From: Dyadobacter diqingensis | Lineage (GTDB): Bacteria > Bacteroidota > Bacteroidia > Cytophagales > Spirosomataceae | DNA: 61,254 nt | Reading direction: 5' to 3' | Assembly: GCF_024220585.1 (NCBI RefSeq) | Contig: NZ_JAMXKF010000017.1 | Span: forward strand, 1 to 61,254 | Shown: one piece after another, positions 1 through 9,348 of the stretch | Layout: the number at the start of each line of letters is the position of its first letter | How positions within the stretch are numbered: the stretch's first letter is position 1 | Notes under the pieces: generated by a model | Seen by the model: only the letters and a program-made list of their open reading frames with translations | Databases searched by the model: none | What the model was told of the DNA's origin: nothing | Program-made: the position numbers and the translations under genes

Positions 1-20
1 TCATTTATATTAGTACGCAT

Positions 21-169
21 TGTTCCGGGAACACTACGAGCAACTGATAATTTGCGGCGGTCAGAGACCGCGTGGCACACAGATGTAGTCTGGAGACTAC
101 GCCTAACGGCCCTGCGTTATTCATAGTTTTCAAACTACGAATTTTAATAATTTACCGTTTGTAACGGTA
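21..169. repeat. cluster of five short hairpins
   Basis: Five near-perfect inverted repeats follow one another about every 30 bp: 21-33 (TGTTCC/GGAACA, 1-nt centre), 57-71 (GCGGTC/GACCGC, loop AGA), 85-100 (GTAGTCT/AGACTAC, loop GG), 124-137 (TAGTTT/AAACTA, loop TC) and 153-169 (TACCGTT/AACGGTA, loop TGT). Each stem has a different sequence but is self-complementary, with 6-7 bp and a 1-3 nt loop. There is no open reading frame here. It may be a dispersed repeat or a structured RNA; the sequence alone does not decide. Confidence 0.6.
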
Positions 170-191
170 TTCTGTTGTAAGACTTACCGGC

Positions 192-232
192 AAAAAAAGA
201 CCGCCTCATTGTGATTTGAGACGGTCTTTTTT
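192..232 (-). terminator. Rho-independent terminator of the giant beta-helix gene
   Basis: A run of seven A and GACCG pairs with CGGTC and a run of six T, and part of the interior (CCTCA with TGAGA) can extend the stem. Because both flanks carry A/T runs it would work in both directions. It lies 22 bp beyond the stop codon of the giant gene on the minus strand. Confidence 0.8.
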
Positions 233-253
233 ACTTTCCTGGTTCCTCAGCCG

Positions 254-3200
254 TTATTTTGAAATAACGATCTTGCTCACTGTGAAATTTCCATCCGCTT
301 TTCGGATCTCGACCAGATACATGCCTTGCGATAGCGACCGGACATCAATGGTTTTATGTAGACCGGCCGACAAGGATGAATAAACGGTTCTTCCGTTCAT
401 GTCAATCATTTTGACTGCTGCTACTTTATTCCATTCTTTGATGTTGATCTGCAATAAGTCTGTGGCCGGGTTTGGATAAAACGATATGGATCCATCCCCT
501 CCGAAGTTTAAGCTGACGATCCGGCTGTATGCGAAGGTTTCGTCCAGATCAATTATTTTTAGACGATACAGGTTTTCTCCGTTAACCGGATCCACATGGC
601 TGAACGAGTACGATGAAAGTGATTTGCTCTCGCCTTTCGCTGCTACTGTGCCGATGTTTATCCAGTTTTTGCCATTGATACTATGCTCAATATCAAAATG
701 GCTGCTGTTTGTTTCGGCGGTTGTTGACCAGCTTAGCAAGGTTGTCTGCTCATTTTTAGTAGCACTGAAAGCCGTCAATGTGACAGGAAGCGGATTCGAG
801 GCACTACTGAAAGTCCACGGAGAAAATTCCGCGATATCAAAGGCGGATGTCGTGTAAAGTCCCGCCGATAAGCTGGCCGTCAGGACAACGCTTTTCTTTT
901 CCCAAGCCGATCCGTTGTACCGATAGGCATATAGTGACGAAGGAATCTGGCCATTCAGGAAGTTGCTCAGAAAGCTGAAACTTGCTCCGGTTCTGCCAGC
1001 CGATACATTCGTTGGCGTGATAATCCACCTTGCATTGATGGAACCCGTGGATACCGAAGGCGAAATAGCGGTAGTAGCCGTAATTCTTTCAATACCCAGA
1101 CTTCCCAGATCACCTCCCGCCGGCAGGTTTACGCCAAGGAAATTGATGGCACCGGCATTGACCGGTCTGGCCGCCATGATCGCTTTGCCAAGAATATAAC
1201 TAGTCGTTTTTTCGGGTTTTGTACCCGTTACGATATCACTGGCATTGGTGGTAAAGAACACCGGGCCGTTTTCCGCATTCAGGATTCCGTTTTCAAATAA
1301 CAGTTTTCCCTGAATAATAAACGGATAAGTAGGTCCACCCGAAGGTATAGCCCAATTACTTCCGATTTCGATAATGCCATCGATATCGGTGTTTAATACC
1401 GGAGCAGTGGTGTTACCATTTCTGTCAATCGCAAAACCGGTGTTCAGGATAACGTTCGGAGCTGTTGTGCCCGTAGTTCCCGTCACATTGACGGCATAGG
1501 GTGTAGCAGCGCCCAGTTTTATGGTTGAAGGGCCGGTAACAAGCTGCGCATCTTTTCCGGAAACCAGACTTCCCTGCGTGCTTGCTTCGTTGATAGCTGT
1601 GTTTCCGGCGAGCGTCACTTTCACGGTAGCGTTATTGGTGTTTAAAGTATTGTCCTTTACCAATATTCCCGTAGCCGTATTATTGATTGTGACACCATCC
1701 ACCAGATACGCACTGGATTCTGCATTGGAGCCTGCATCGGGATAACCATCAAAATTGTTGGCAAAAATACCATTCAGCGCCGTGGTGACGGTTCCGCCTT
1801 TGATGGTCACTTTGTTCGATGGGTTATTCCATAACTGGTAGGCATTGGTCACACTGGCAAGACCGTTGATAATGTTGTTTTCTACCATTACACCGACATT
1901 TCCCTGTAAGGAACTGATCATAATTCCATCGTGACGGGTCGTTCCTGCATAAGCGGTTATGGTATTTCCCTTGATGGTCAGGTCGGACGCGTTGGAATAG
2001 GCCAGGTTATGGAAAATCCCTCTGCGACTTGCTTCAATCGTGTTTGCCTCAAAAGTACGTGAATTCCCCGGATCGGCTTTTTCAAAATTACCGGTTTGGA
2101 TACCTACGCGGACTCTCGTCATGACGTTGTTGGTAATGCTGGTATAAGCATTGTTGTAAATCAAAACCCCAATACCATAAACTGATGGCATCAGGTTATC
2201 AAACTTGTTTTGATCAACCAAATTACCACTGGTAGCCGCACCGCTGTTGGAATCATTGTAAAAGTCAACACCGGCATAATTGAGATTGGTGATGATGTTG
2301 TTTTTAACCAGCGTGTTGCTGACACCGTCATAGGCAGAAATGGCTTCGGCTGTATTGACATCCGCACCATTGATATCGACACCACCGGCAAGGCCTGCAT
2401 TATCTCCGTCGATCCTGAAACCGTCGATTTCTACTCCGCTCAAAGCACCCTGAAGAAGGAATATGGAACCGTCCGAAGTATTGTTTACGGCGGGAACCAC
2501 GATGGTTTCCGCAACACGGCTTCCACTGTTTGGGTTAACTCCATAGTTGGCTCCGTAAATTTTCAAAGCCTTGTTGACAACAACATTTTCGGCATAAGTT
2601 CCAGCCTTTACGTTTTCTGTCCAGCCGGCAGAGGCCGCATCAACACCCCTCTGGATTTTAGGCGTCAGCGTTGCAGGTGTAAAACTGATCGGGGTTACAA
2701 ATGTATTGGCAGCTTTTACGGTTACAAAACCGAGGACACCATCGTCAATTTTGTGCGTTATTTTGTCTTCAACATTGTACAGAGAAGCCAATGTCATCAC
2801 TGCAGGTGATTGTAATCCTGCCCCGGCATCGAAGTTGTTACCCGTAGCATCCAGGTTGACTGCCCATGGTGCCATGGTTGTGGCGGGCGCAGGGGTGGCG
2901 CCTGTTTGTGCATCCAGATAAATAAATGTGCCGAGACCAGCTGCGAAATTATTCTCATTACCTGCGCCACCGAGCGTAAATGTGCCAAATACAGGACTGT
3001 CGTTATCGTGATTATAAAATGCCAATCCCGTTCCACCCGTTGTGCCCGAGCCATTAAAGGTATTTTTAATAAGCGTCATACCAAGTACCGGCGCATAGAA
3101 ACCACTTGAAGAACTCAGTTCTTTCGTATTCACCGTGATGTGACGGAAAATGGTTGAGTTCGCCAGCGGGGTCATGGTGTTGTTATCAATGGTCACATTC

Positions 3201-6200
3201 TGATAGTTTTCCAGGCTGATACCCCACTGATGTGCCGTAAACGTATTGTTGTTTACAAATACCGGCTTGTTGTTGGTATTGTTTTTCAGACGCAGCATCG
3301 CAGCGCCGACAGGATTTGCAGCAATGCCGTTAAAGGTATTGTTGCTGACCGTCAATGTGCCGGCCGAGCCGTTCATTTCAGGGAGTTCCACACCACCGCC
3401 GTTGAAATTATTGTTACTGATCGTTACCGGCCCGTTGCTTGCAAAACGCACGATGATATCGTGGTTGATGGTTTGCAGTATATTACCAGTAAAAGTACCG
3501 GCTGCTTCATCGGCCGCGATACCAGAGCGGAACGCATTGGCGCCTTCATTGGTAACGGTGTTGCCTGTAAACGTGATATTGTTTACGCCACCAGTTGCCA
3601 CACGATAATTAGTAGGGCCGCCGTAATTAACACTCACTGCGTTCCTGTCACCATAATTGCCGGCTACGGGAACATTGTAAGCATTGATCAGGTTGTCTTT
3701 GACCGTAATCTGGTCAATGGCTGCGCCGGTTGCCAAAACTGCACTTTTCAGTTTGGCCAGGTCGACTTTGATATTCAGGTTTTCAATGGTAACCGCGTCG
3801 GCCGATATATCAAATATTGTCAGCTTTCCTGCTGGTGTTCCTGTGAAATTAATTACGGGCTGTGTAGCTGTTGCGCTTTTAATTACAACCGATTTGTTGA
3901 CAACAACCTGCTCATTAAACGTTCCGGCTCCAACTTTAATCGTATGTCCGTTTGCGGTGTTGTTATCAGCAACCGCAGTCTGGATGGAACAGAAAGTTTC
4001 AGCAGTATTGGTGTTAACCACGACGCCAACGATATCGGTGTAAAAAACATCTCTAACGACCGCGCCACCATTGGCATCTACTTCAATACCACAGGAGTAG
4101 GGAGCATTGCCGCGTCCGAAGAAGTTATCGGCTGCATCGTCCTGATTTCCGTCGGTGGTTGAGTTTGCAGTATAAGGCATGTGGCCTGCCTGGCGCTGAA
4201 TAGCGACTTCATTTCCTGTCAGTGTATTATTGAGGACTTTATGGTTGGTACCTTCCACGACGATCCCAAAACCTTCACTGGTTCCCGGTTGTGTAAATCC
4301 GGTAATCGTGTTGGTGGTGATCACGACGCCCGTTGGTACATCCACATTTCCGTTGGCTGTAATCACACCACGACGAAATACGGCGATACCCGCGAGGTCT
4401 CTGACATCTCCTCCGCTACCGACAAGGTTAACCGTATTGCCTTTGACAATGATAGAACCGTCCAGCGTTTCATCCGTACTTCCCGTACCGTTAGGGTTTT
4501 TAATCTCAATCCCGAAACGACCTGTGACCTGGATATTGTTATTCTGGATCAGGTTGGGGCCTGCGCCGGAAGTTAACCCAACCACACCGATACCGTTGTC
4601 TTTGGCATTGATCGTATTCCCTTTAATCAAAACGCCTGAGGCAGTACCATCCTGCAATTCGATACCACAGCAGTTATTGTTGGAAATTGTGGAGTTGGTT
4701 ATCGAAATGTTTTTCTTGAAACCATTCCAGATCACAATACCGCGCGCGCCGGGACTGTTGTTTTCTGCCGTCACAAGGTCGATTGTAACATTTTCGATAG
4801 GCCCGTTGGCATAAATTCCTGATGCCGTCGGGTTATCTTTACTGGTTACATTTTTAATTGTCAGATCGTTGTTGCCACCGTTGGCATAAATTCCTGCGTT
4901 GCTATTTCCGCTGGCACCGGTAAAGTTCCGGATGGTCAGGTTTTGAATGCTCACTTTGGTTTTACCGCTTTCAATGAAAATTCCTGAACCTGTACCGGCT
5001 AGACCAGTACCTTCCAGGATGGTACCCGCCTGCGATTCGCCCGTCAGTTTCACCTCTTTCGAAACGGTCACACGTTCGTTGTAAACCCCGTTTCCAATAA
5101 AAATTTCATGGGTATTAAGCGTTTCATTATCGTTGATAGCCTCCTGGATAGTCGGGAAGGTTTCAGATGTCGCCAGGTTTTTAACGGAATATTCACACGC
5201 TGCCGTGGTTTGAAATCCGATAGCACCAAGGTCGTTGTCTGTTCCGTTAATCAGCTTAGGACTGGATGAAATCGCTCCGGTCGCCAGAATGGCACCGTCA
5301 AACCAGTTACAGGAAGCGTCGGCTGTTCCGGATGCTTCGTTGGCGATATCCGATGTAAGCGAGTTGACAAAGCTGTTGCTGTTTATTTTGGCAGGAGAAT
5401 TGGCATTGGTACTTCCCACCGATTTACGAATGACCACGGCTTTGTTTACCGCATCAAATTTGTTGTTAAGAATCTGCACAGGTAAAGCGCCCGTGTTGAA
5501 ATCGGGTGGCGTGTTTCCTGTATACAATCCCCCAAGCCAGGCTATCCCTTCTGAATAGTTGCTGATCTCGTTGTCTTTGTATACCACGTTTTTAGCTGCG
5601 CCTGATCTGGAAGTTACCCAGAACGCGGTCTGACGGTTGAGCGTGGCAGTATTTCCAGGCGTATCGTTGGTGAATTTGTTCCCGCTGATCTCGATGGAAG
5701 CATTCTCATTATGCCCGTTTTCCCATATTCCTTTAATCACCGCTGGTGTAGAACTGGGTGCGCCTACCACGGTAAACTGGTTATTTATGATTTTTAGACC
5801 GTCGTATGCCGTGCCGCCGCTCGTTGCCGACTGGATGGCATAGGTCGTAGCATATTTCGCACCAGCGTCATCACTTATCCCTGTTCCGTTTATAAAGAAC
5901 TGGTTTTGGCTGATTTCGATATTCTTTCCGTAATTATAGTGAATACCGATATTCTGAAAGTTGTCAGCAGCTGCTGCGGTCGCATTCAGATCCGCGGGGA
6001 TGTGAAACTGATTCCCGGAAATTTTCAGGTTATCATTGACATCAACAGGTCCTCCGTTATGATCGGCGATAATAGAAACGTCAAACCCTTTTAAGATCAG
6101 GTTACTGATCGTCCAGTTTTTGTAGCTGCTGTTTGCCTTGCTATTCAGGAATAAAAAAGTTTCCAGGGAAGTGGCCGGCAAATCGCCCGGTCCCTGTATC

Positions 6201-8353
6201 GTTGCCGATCCTGATGATGTGATTGTGACACCATTAACAGCCAGGGGAGGTGTTATCGAGTAGTTATCGCCCGAGCCGGTTATGGTCCCTACACCGTCAG
6301 AGGCTTTTGCATTTGTACCTTTGGCCCATTCTGCCTGTGCTTCGGCCGTTGTCCAGTCGAATGTTCCCGAGAGACTGACCGTCTGGTTTTCTTGCACGCA
6401 GCCGATGGCATTGGCAAGGATGCGGTAATCATTATTGGCTGCCGATAAAGCACCCAAAACCGGAGAAACGTTTAGTGTACCTGCCGTTGGAATAAAGCTG
6501 ATTGCCGTCGGGGCTGGTACCGGAATGTTAACAAGCCATGGTGCCGTGGTCAGATCTGCAATTTTATCTCCCGCGAAAGAGGCGAAAAACGCGGGCGGGG
6601 TACCACCGAACTGAACGGGTACTTGTGTAAGATAACCGGGTTCGCCGGCGGCTCCGGAATTGGTTGCTGCTGCGTTGTTGCCAAAAGTGTTGCAGGTCAG
6701 GTCGGCGTTGGTATAAATGCTTGTCGCTCCTGAACCGTGGGCGTAAATATCCGTGTACCAATTACCACTGAAACTGTTATTTTTCACTTTCAGATTATTC
6801 GCAGTAATACCGGTTCCGAAGGCATAATTGAAAATAATCCCGTGGGTCAGGTTATCACGGATGATGTTATTGGTGATGATGCCGTTGCTGATATCAACAC
6901 CGAGAGAAAGACCGGTGCGGTTTTTTTCCAGGACACTGTTCATAAGTTTAAAACCCTGTTGGTTATAAACGTAAATGGCACTGCGTTGATTTTGAACGGT
7001 GATGTCGTTCAGGCTCACATTCGAGGCGTTGACACTGATTCCGGAATCGCGTAATCCCGCCTGCCACACATCCACCGAGTTTCCATAGTCACGGGTGATG
7101 GTCAGGTTTTCGATTTTTGCATCGGCGGTGTTGACGGCAATAACCGCACTCTGAATGCCGAAATCATAAGTTCCGCGGATGATGGTCAGGCTGCGGGAGT
7201 TTCCTTTGACGGTCAGTTTTTTGTTCAGGATCACATTGTCGCTGTACACACCATTTGGTAGTGTAACGGTCGCGTCGGTATTGGAAGCACTGATGGCGTC
7301 CTGAATTGAAGGGAAATAGTTAAAAGCGGTATGTCCGGCAATCGTCGTGTTGTTCGAACTTACGTAGTTAACCGTCGCCGGCCTTGTGTTTGCGCTCGAA
7401 GCATAAATAAAACCAGCTTGAATGGCAGCTGTATTGGTTCCTGAAATCTGGTTGGGGTAAGTCGCTCCGGGAACAGCGTTGTTGTTGGTCAGTACGGCGC
7501 TTCCGGGATTAGTATCGTGATCCGGAACATTGAAGCCGCCATTGGTCAGACCGTTGAAAATAGTAGGGACGGGTGTTCCAAACCAGTTGTTCCGAAGGAT
7601 TATTTTGGTCCCTGAGGCGGTATTGTCGTTTTCCAAGCCACCGGCAAGGTTACCGGTAATATTGTTTCCGGATAAATACATTTCGACAGGCGACAGATTA
7701 TTGTCCGTTAGAATGAGTCCGTAAGATCTGTTGTTGACCAGCTCATTGTCGATCAGATAAATTTTGGACAGGGGCGTTGCCGCAGCAGAATTTGGAAAAA
7801 TAATACCTGTCCGGTTATCGTCAAAACGGTTTCGTTTCAGGACAATATCCGTGGAACCCGGTTCCAGATAAATGGCTGTGCGGTTTTTAAAGAACAGGCA
7901 GTTTTCAATTAACACATTGGTTGCGCCGGGAGCAGTAGCCACCGATATACTTGGATAACCCGGCCCCAATGGCAAAACCCGTTGGATTTTGAGGTTCCAG
8001 AGTTCGGTATTGGATTGTAAAGATATTGCGGACGTCTGTGCGGTTATGACAGTGTTGTCCGACGGAGTACCGATAATTTTAACCCCGCTTTTCACGGTGA
8101 TGGAGGTAGCCAGATAAGTACCGGCATCCAGCAGAATCCGGTCACCGGCGGAGGCTTCCTGCATGGCCTTGGTCAGTGTTGCAAAGGGTGTGGATGGATC
8201 GGATCCCGGGTTGGCATCATTACCGATGGTAGTCGTAAAAACACTGTTCGTGTTTGAATTGTCGTTGACATAAATGATCTTTTGGGCTGTCGCTGCTTTA
8301 ATGGAAAACATGACAACAGCCAGAAACAGCAGGCGGGGTCGTAATTGTTTCAT
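254..8353 (-). CDS. giant secreted parallel beta-helix protein with T9SS C-terminal tail
   Basis: A 2699-residue exported protein. Residues 1-24 are a signal peptide ending in ATAQ. The body is made of Asn/Gly-rich parallel beta-helix rungs (repeated N-N-x-I/F, G-N-x-I, V-x-I-x-N patterns). The helix appears to restart about six times: near residues 27, 344, 664, 1063, 1456 and 1899. At most restarts there is a cap motif of the form F-x-x-I-Q-x-A followed by V-x-x-G-x-Y-x-E-x-V-x-V-x-K. Near 2500-2600 is a beta-sandwich stretch beginning LPVTLTAFSA, and the last ~75 residues are a Por secretion-system (type A) tail with YPNPATD near residue 2624 and GMYLVEI. Such tails direct export by T9SS and attachment to the surface or release. 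The fold resembles pectate-lyase-like and adhesin proteins, but I see no catalytic residues I can name. The gene is monocistronic, with a terminator downstream. An adhesin or polymer-binding role is inference. Confidence 0.88.
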   Translation of the reverse strand: MKQLRPRLLFLAVVMFSIKAATAQKIIYVNDNSNTNSVFTTTIGNDANPGSDPSTPFATLTKAMQEASAGDRILLDAGTYLATSITVKSGVKIIGTPSDNTVITAQTSAISLQSNTELWNLKIQRVLPLGPGYPSISVATAPGATNVLIENCLFFKNRTAIYLEPGSTDIVLKRNRFDDNRTGIIFPNSAAATPLSKIYLIDNELVNNRSYGLILTDNNLSPVEMYLSGNNITGNLAGGLENDNTASGTKIILRNNWFGTPVPTIFNGLTNGGFNVPDHDTNPGSAVLTNNNAVPGATYPNQISGTNTAAIQAGFIYASSANTRPATVNYVSSNNTTIAGHTAFNYFPSIQDAISASNTDATVTLPNGVYSDNVILNKKLTVKGNSRSLTIIRGTYDFGIQSAVIAVNTADAKIENLTITRDYGNSVDVWQAGLRDSGISVNASNVSLNDITVQNQRSAIYVYNQQGFKLMNSVLEKNRTGLSLGVDISNGIITNNIIRDNLTHGIIFNYAFGTGITANNLKVKNNSFSGNWYTDIYAHGSGATSIYTNADLTCNTFGNNAAATNSGAAGEPGYLTQVPVQFGGTPPAFFASFAGDKIADLTTAPWLVNIPVPAPTAISFIPTAGTLNVSPVLGALSAANNDYRILANAIGCVQENQTVSLSGTFDWTTAEAQAEWAKGTNAKASDGVGTITGSGDNYSITPPLAVNGVTITSSGSATIQGPGDLPATSLETFLFLNSKANSSYKNWTISNLILKGFDVSIIADHNGGPVDVNDNLKISGNQFHIPADLNATAAAADNFQNIGIHYNYGKNIEISQNQFFINGTGISDDAGAKYATTYAIQSATSGGTAYDGLKIINNQFTVVGAPSSTPAVIKGIWENGHNENASIEISGNKFTNDTPGNTATLNRQTAFWVTSRSGAAKNVVYKDNEISNYSEGIAWLGGLYTGNTPPDFNTGALPVQILNNKFDAVNKAVVIRKSVGSTNANSPAKINSNSFVNSLTSDIANEASGTADASCNWFDGAILATGAISSSPKLINGTDNDLGAIGFQTTAACEYSVKNLATSETFPTIQEAINDNETLNTHEIFIGNGVYNERVTVSKEVKLTGESQAGTILEGTGLAGTGSGIFIESGKTKVSIQNLTIRNFTGASGNSNAGIYANGGNNDLTIKNVTSKDNPTASGIYANGPIENVTIDLVTAENNSPGARGIVIWNGFKKNISITNSTISNNNCCGIELQDGTASGVLIKGNTINAKDNGIGVVGLTSGAGPNLIQNNNIQVTGRFGIEIKNPNGTGSTDETLDGSIIVKGNTVNLVGSGGDVRDLAGIAVFRRGVITANGNVDVPTGVVITTNTITGFTQPGTSEGFGIVVEGTNHKVLNNTLTGNEVAIQRQAGHMPYTANSTTDGNQDDAADNFFGRGNAPYSCGIEVDANGGAVVRDVFYTDIVGVVVNTNTAETFCSIQTAVADNNTANGHTIKVGAGTFNEQVVVNKSVVIKSATATQPVINFTGTPAGKLTIFDISADAVTIENLNIKVDLAKLKSAVLATGAAIDQITVKDNLINAYNVPVAGNYGDRNAVSVNYGGPTNYRVATGGVNNITFTGNTVTNEGANAFRSGIAADEAAGTFTGNILQTINHDIIVRFASNGPVTISNNNFNGGGVELPEMNGSAGTLTVSNNTFNGIAANPVGAAMLRLKNNTNNKPVFVNNNTFTAHQWGISLENYQNVTIDNNTMTPLANSTIFRHITVNTKELSSSSGFYAPVLGMTLIKNTFNGSGTTGGTGLAFYNHDNDSPVFGTFTLGGAGNENNFAAGLGTFIYLDAQTGATPAPATTMAPWAVNLDATGNNFDAGAGLQSPAVMTLASLYNVEDKITHKIDDGVLGFVTVKAANTFVTPISFTPATLTPKIQRGVDAASAGWTENVKAGTYAENVVVNKALKIYGANYGVNPNSGSRVAETIVVPAVNNTSDGSIFLLQGALSGVEIDGFRIDGDNAGLAGGVDINGADVNTAEAISAYDGVSNTLVKNNIITNLNYAGVDFYNDSNSGAATSGNLVDQNKFDNLMPSVYGIGVLIYNNAYTSITNNVMTRVRVGIQTGNFEKADPGNSRTFEANTIEASRRGIFHNLAYSNASDLTIKGNTITAYAGTTRHDGIMISSLQGNVGVMVENNIINGLASVTNAYQLWNNPSNKVTIKGGTVTTALNGIFANNFDGYPDAGSNAESSAYLVDGVTINNTATGILVKDNTLNTNNATVKVTLAGNTAINEASTQGSLVSGKDAQLVTGPSTIKLGAATPYAVNVTGTTGTTAPNVILNTGFAIDRNGNTTAPVLNTDIDGIIEIGSNWAIPSGGPTYPFIIQGKLLFENGILNAENGPVFFTTNASDIVTGTKPEKTTSYILGKAIMAARPVNAGAINFLGVNLPAGGDLGSLGIERITATTAISPSVSTGSINARWIITPTNVSAGRTGASFSFLSNFLNGQIPSSLYAYRYNGSAWEKKSVVLTASLSAGLYTTSAFDIAEFSPWTFSSASNPLPVTLTAFSATKNEQTTLLSWSTTAETNSSHFDIEHSINGKNWINIGTVAAKGESKSLSSYSFSHVDPVNGENLYRLKIIDLDETFAYSRIVSLNFGGDGSISFYPNPATDLLQINIKEWNKVAAVKMIDMNGRTVYSSLSAGLHKTIDVRSLSQGMYLVEIRKADGNFTVSKIVISK

Positions 8354-9174
8354 AAAAGTGATACCATTAAGTTGAGAGAAATGAGTACGTGGAATTATCT
8401 TAACCGTTTAGAACGGGCACAAGAAGTCCTGAACCAAAAAAGAAGTGAAACTTTTCTTGGCAGGCATTGGCACAAAGCATCACTGAACAGAAATTAATTT
8501 TCTGTTTTGACGTTCATGCGGTCAATATGTAGCTGGCAGATCTACGTCGGCGCGCAACACAGAATTGGTTTCTGCAATTGGTACCAATGAAGCAGGGATA
8601 GAACGAGGTCGTAAGTCCGGTTTACTTGATTCAGCATAAAGTGTGAAACAGGGGCATGGCGTGCGTGCAGGACTGAGTCACCGGATAAAAAGGTTTTAGG
8701 CGAAAAAATTACCATAACGAGAACAAATGGGTTGATATAAATTCATCAAAGGTGCTGGAATCAGCCTCTTTCTTCCCGGCATCGATCAGTAGAAAACACT
8801 GATTGATTGTTGCATGAAAATGCGTTAATCATGACGGAAAGGTTATTAACCCGTTGAGTAGCATCGAAAACCTGGCAGTAGAGTCACTGACCTGAAAAAA
8901 TATTCCCGTAACGTTGTAGTGAGGCCTGGTTATTGTAAAATAACGGTGCCGGAAGAAGTATCATGGGTGTTGAGTAACCAGGGAGCTGGCAGAAAATCCT
9001 GCCGTTGTATCTGTAACCGCGAACAATTACAAATACTTGTATTGCGTGAAGTAAATAGAATATGTTAAATCATAGGCGCGGGTTAGGTTAATTAATTCAG
9101 CTCAGATGTAACACAACCGCGGCACGTTAATGTCGGGTTAGTTACTTACGCAATTAAGTATTTGTTTTTATTTG

Positions 9175-9194
9175 TTATAGAAAATTTTCTATAA
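9175..9194. promoter_or_regulatory. 20-bp perfect palindrome
   Basis: TTATAGAAAATTTTCTATAA is a perfect inverted repeat with no spacer, in a gene-free AT-rich stretch. It could be an operator for a dimeric regulator. Chance in AT-rich DNA cannot be excluded. Confidence 0.35.
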
Positions 9195-9284
9195 ATCATA
9201 CAATAAACTTATTTAACGGTAAATGTTTGATTGTCAACAAAAGTGACAAGTTGAAATGTATCTTTTTTGGGGTATGTAAACGAT

Positions 9285-9315
9285 GAAAGCCGCTGAAATG
9301 AATCCAGCGGCTTTC
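9285..9315 (-). terminator. terminator-like hairpin after xylA
   Basis: GAAAGCCGCTG and CAGCGGCTTTC form a perfect 11-bp stem with a 9-nt loop, 33 bp beyond the xylA stop codon. No clear U-run follows on the minus strand, so termination may be weak or the hairpin may only stabilise the transcript. Confidence 0.6.
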
Positions 9316-9348
9316 GTCGTTAATTATAAATTTCGAACCGGATTATCC

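Larger units (their letters stand above)
8354..9348. other. 995-bp stretch without a recognisable gene
   Basis: This lies between the start of the giant gene and the stop of xylA, both on the minus strand. No frame is open for 60 codons. It contains a 20-bp perfect palindrome at 9175-9194 and the hairpin after xylA at 9285-9315. It probably holds the promoter and leader of the giant gene, but I found no TAnnTTTG box on the minus strand close to the start codon. Confidence 0.6.

Noticed and set aside
3230..4162. 310-codon open frame on the plus strand inside the giant gene
   Set aside because: It is antisense to the repetitive Asn/Gly-rich coding sequence, which leaves the complementary frame open. 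Its product is rich in Cys, Ile and Val with no family pattern. The same holds for the frame at 2210-2809.
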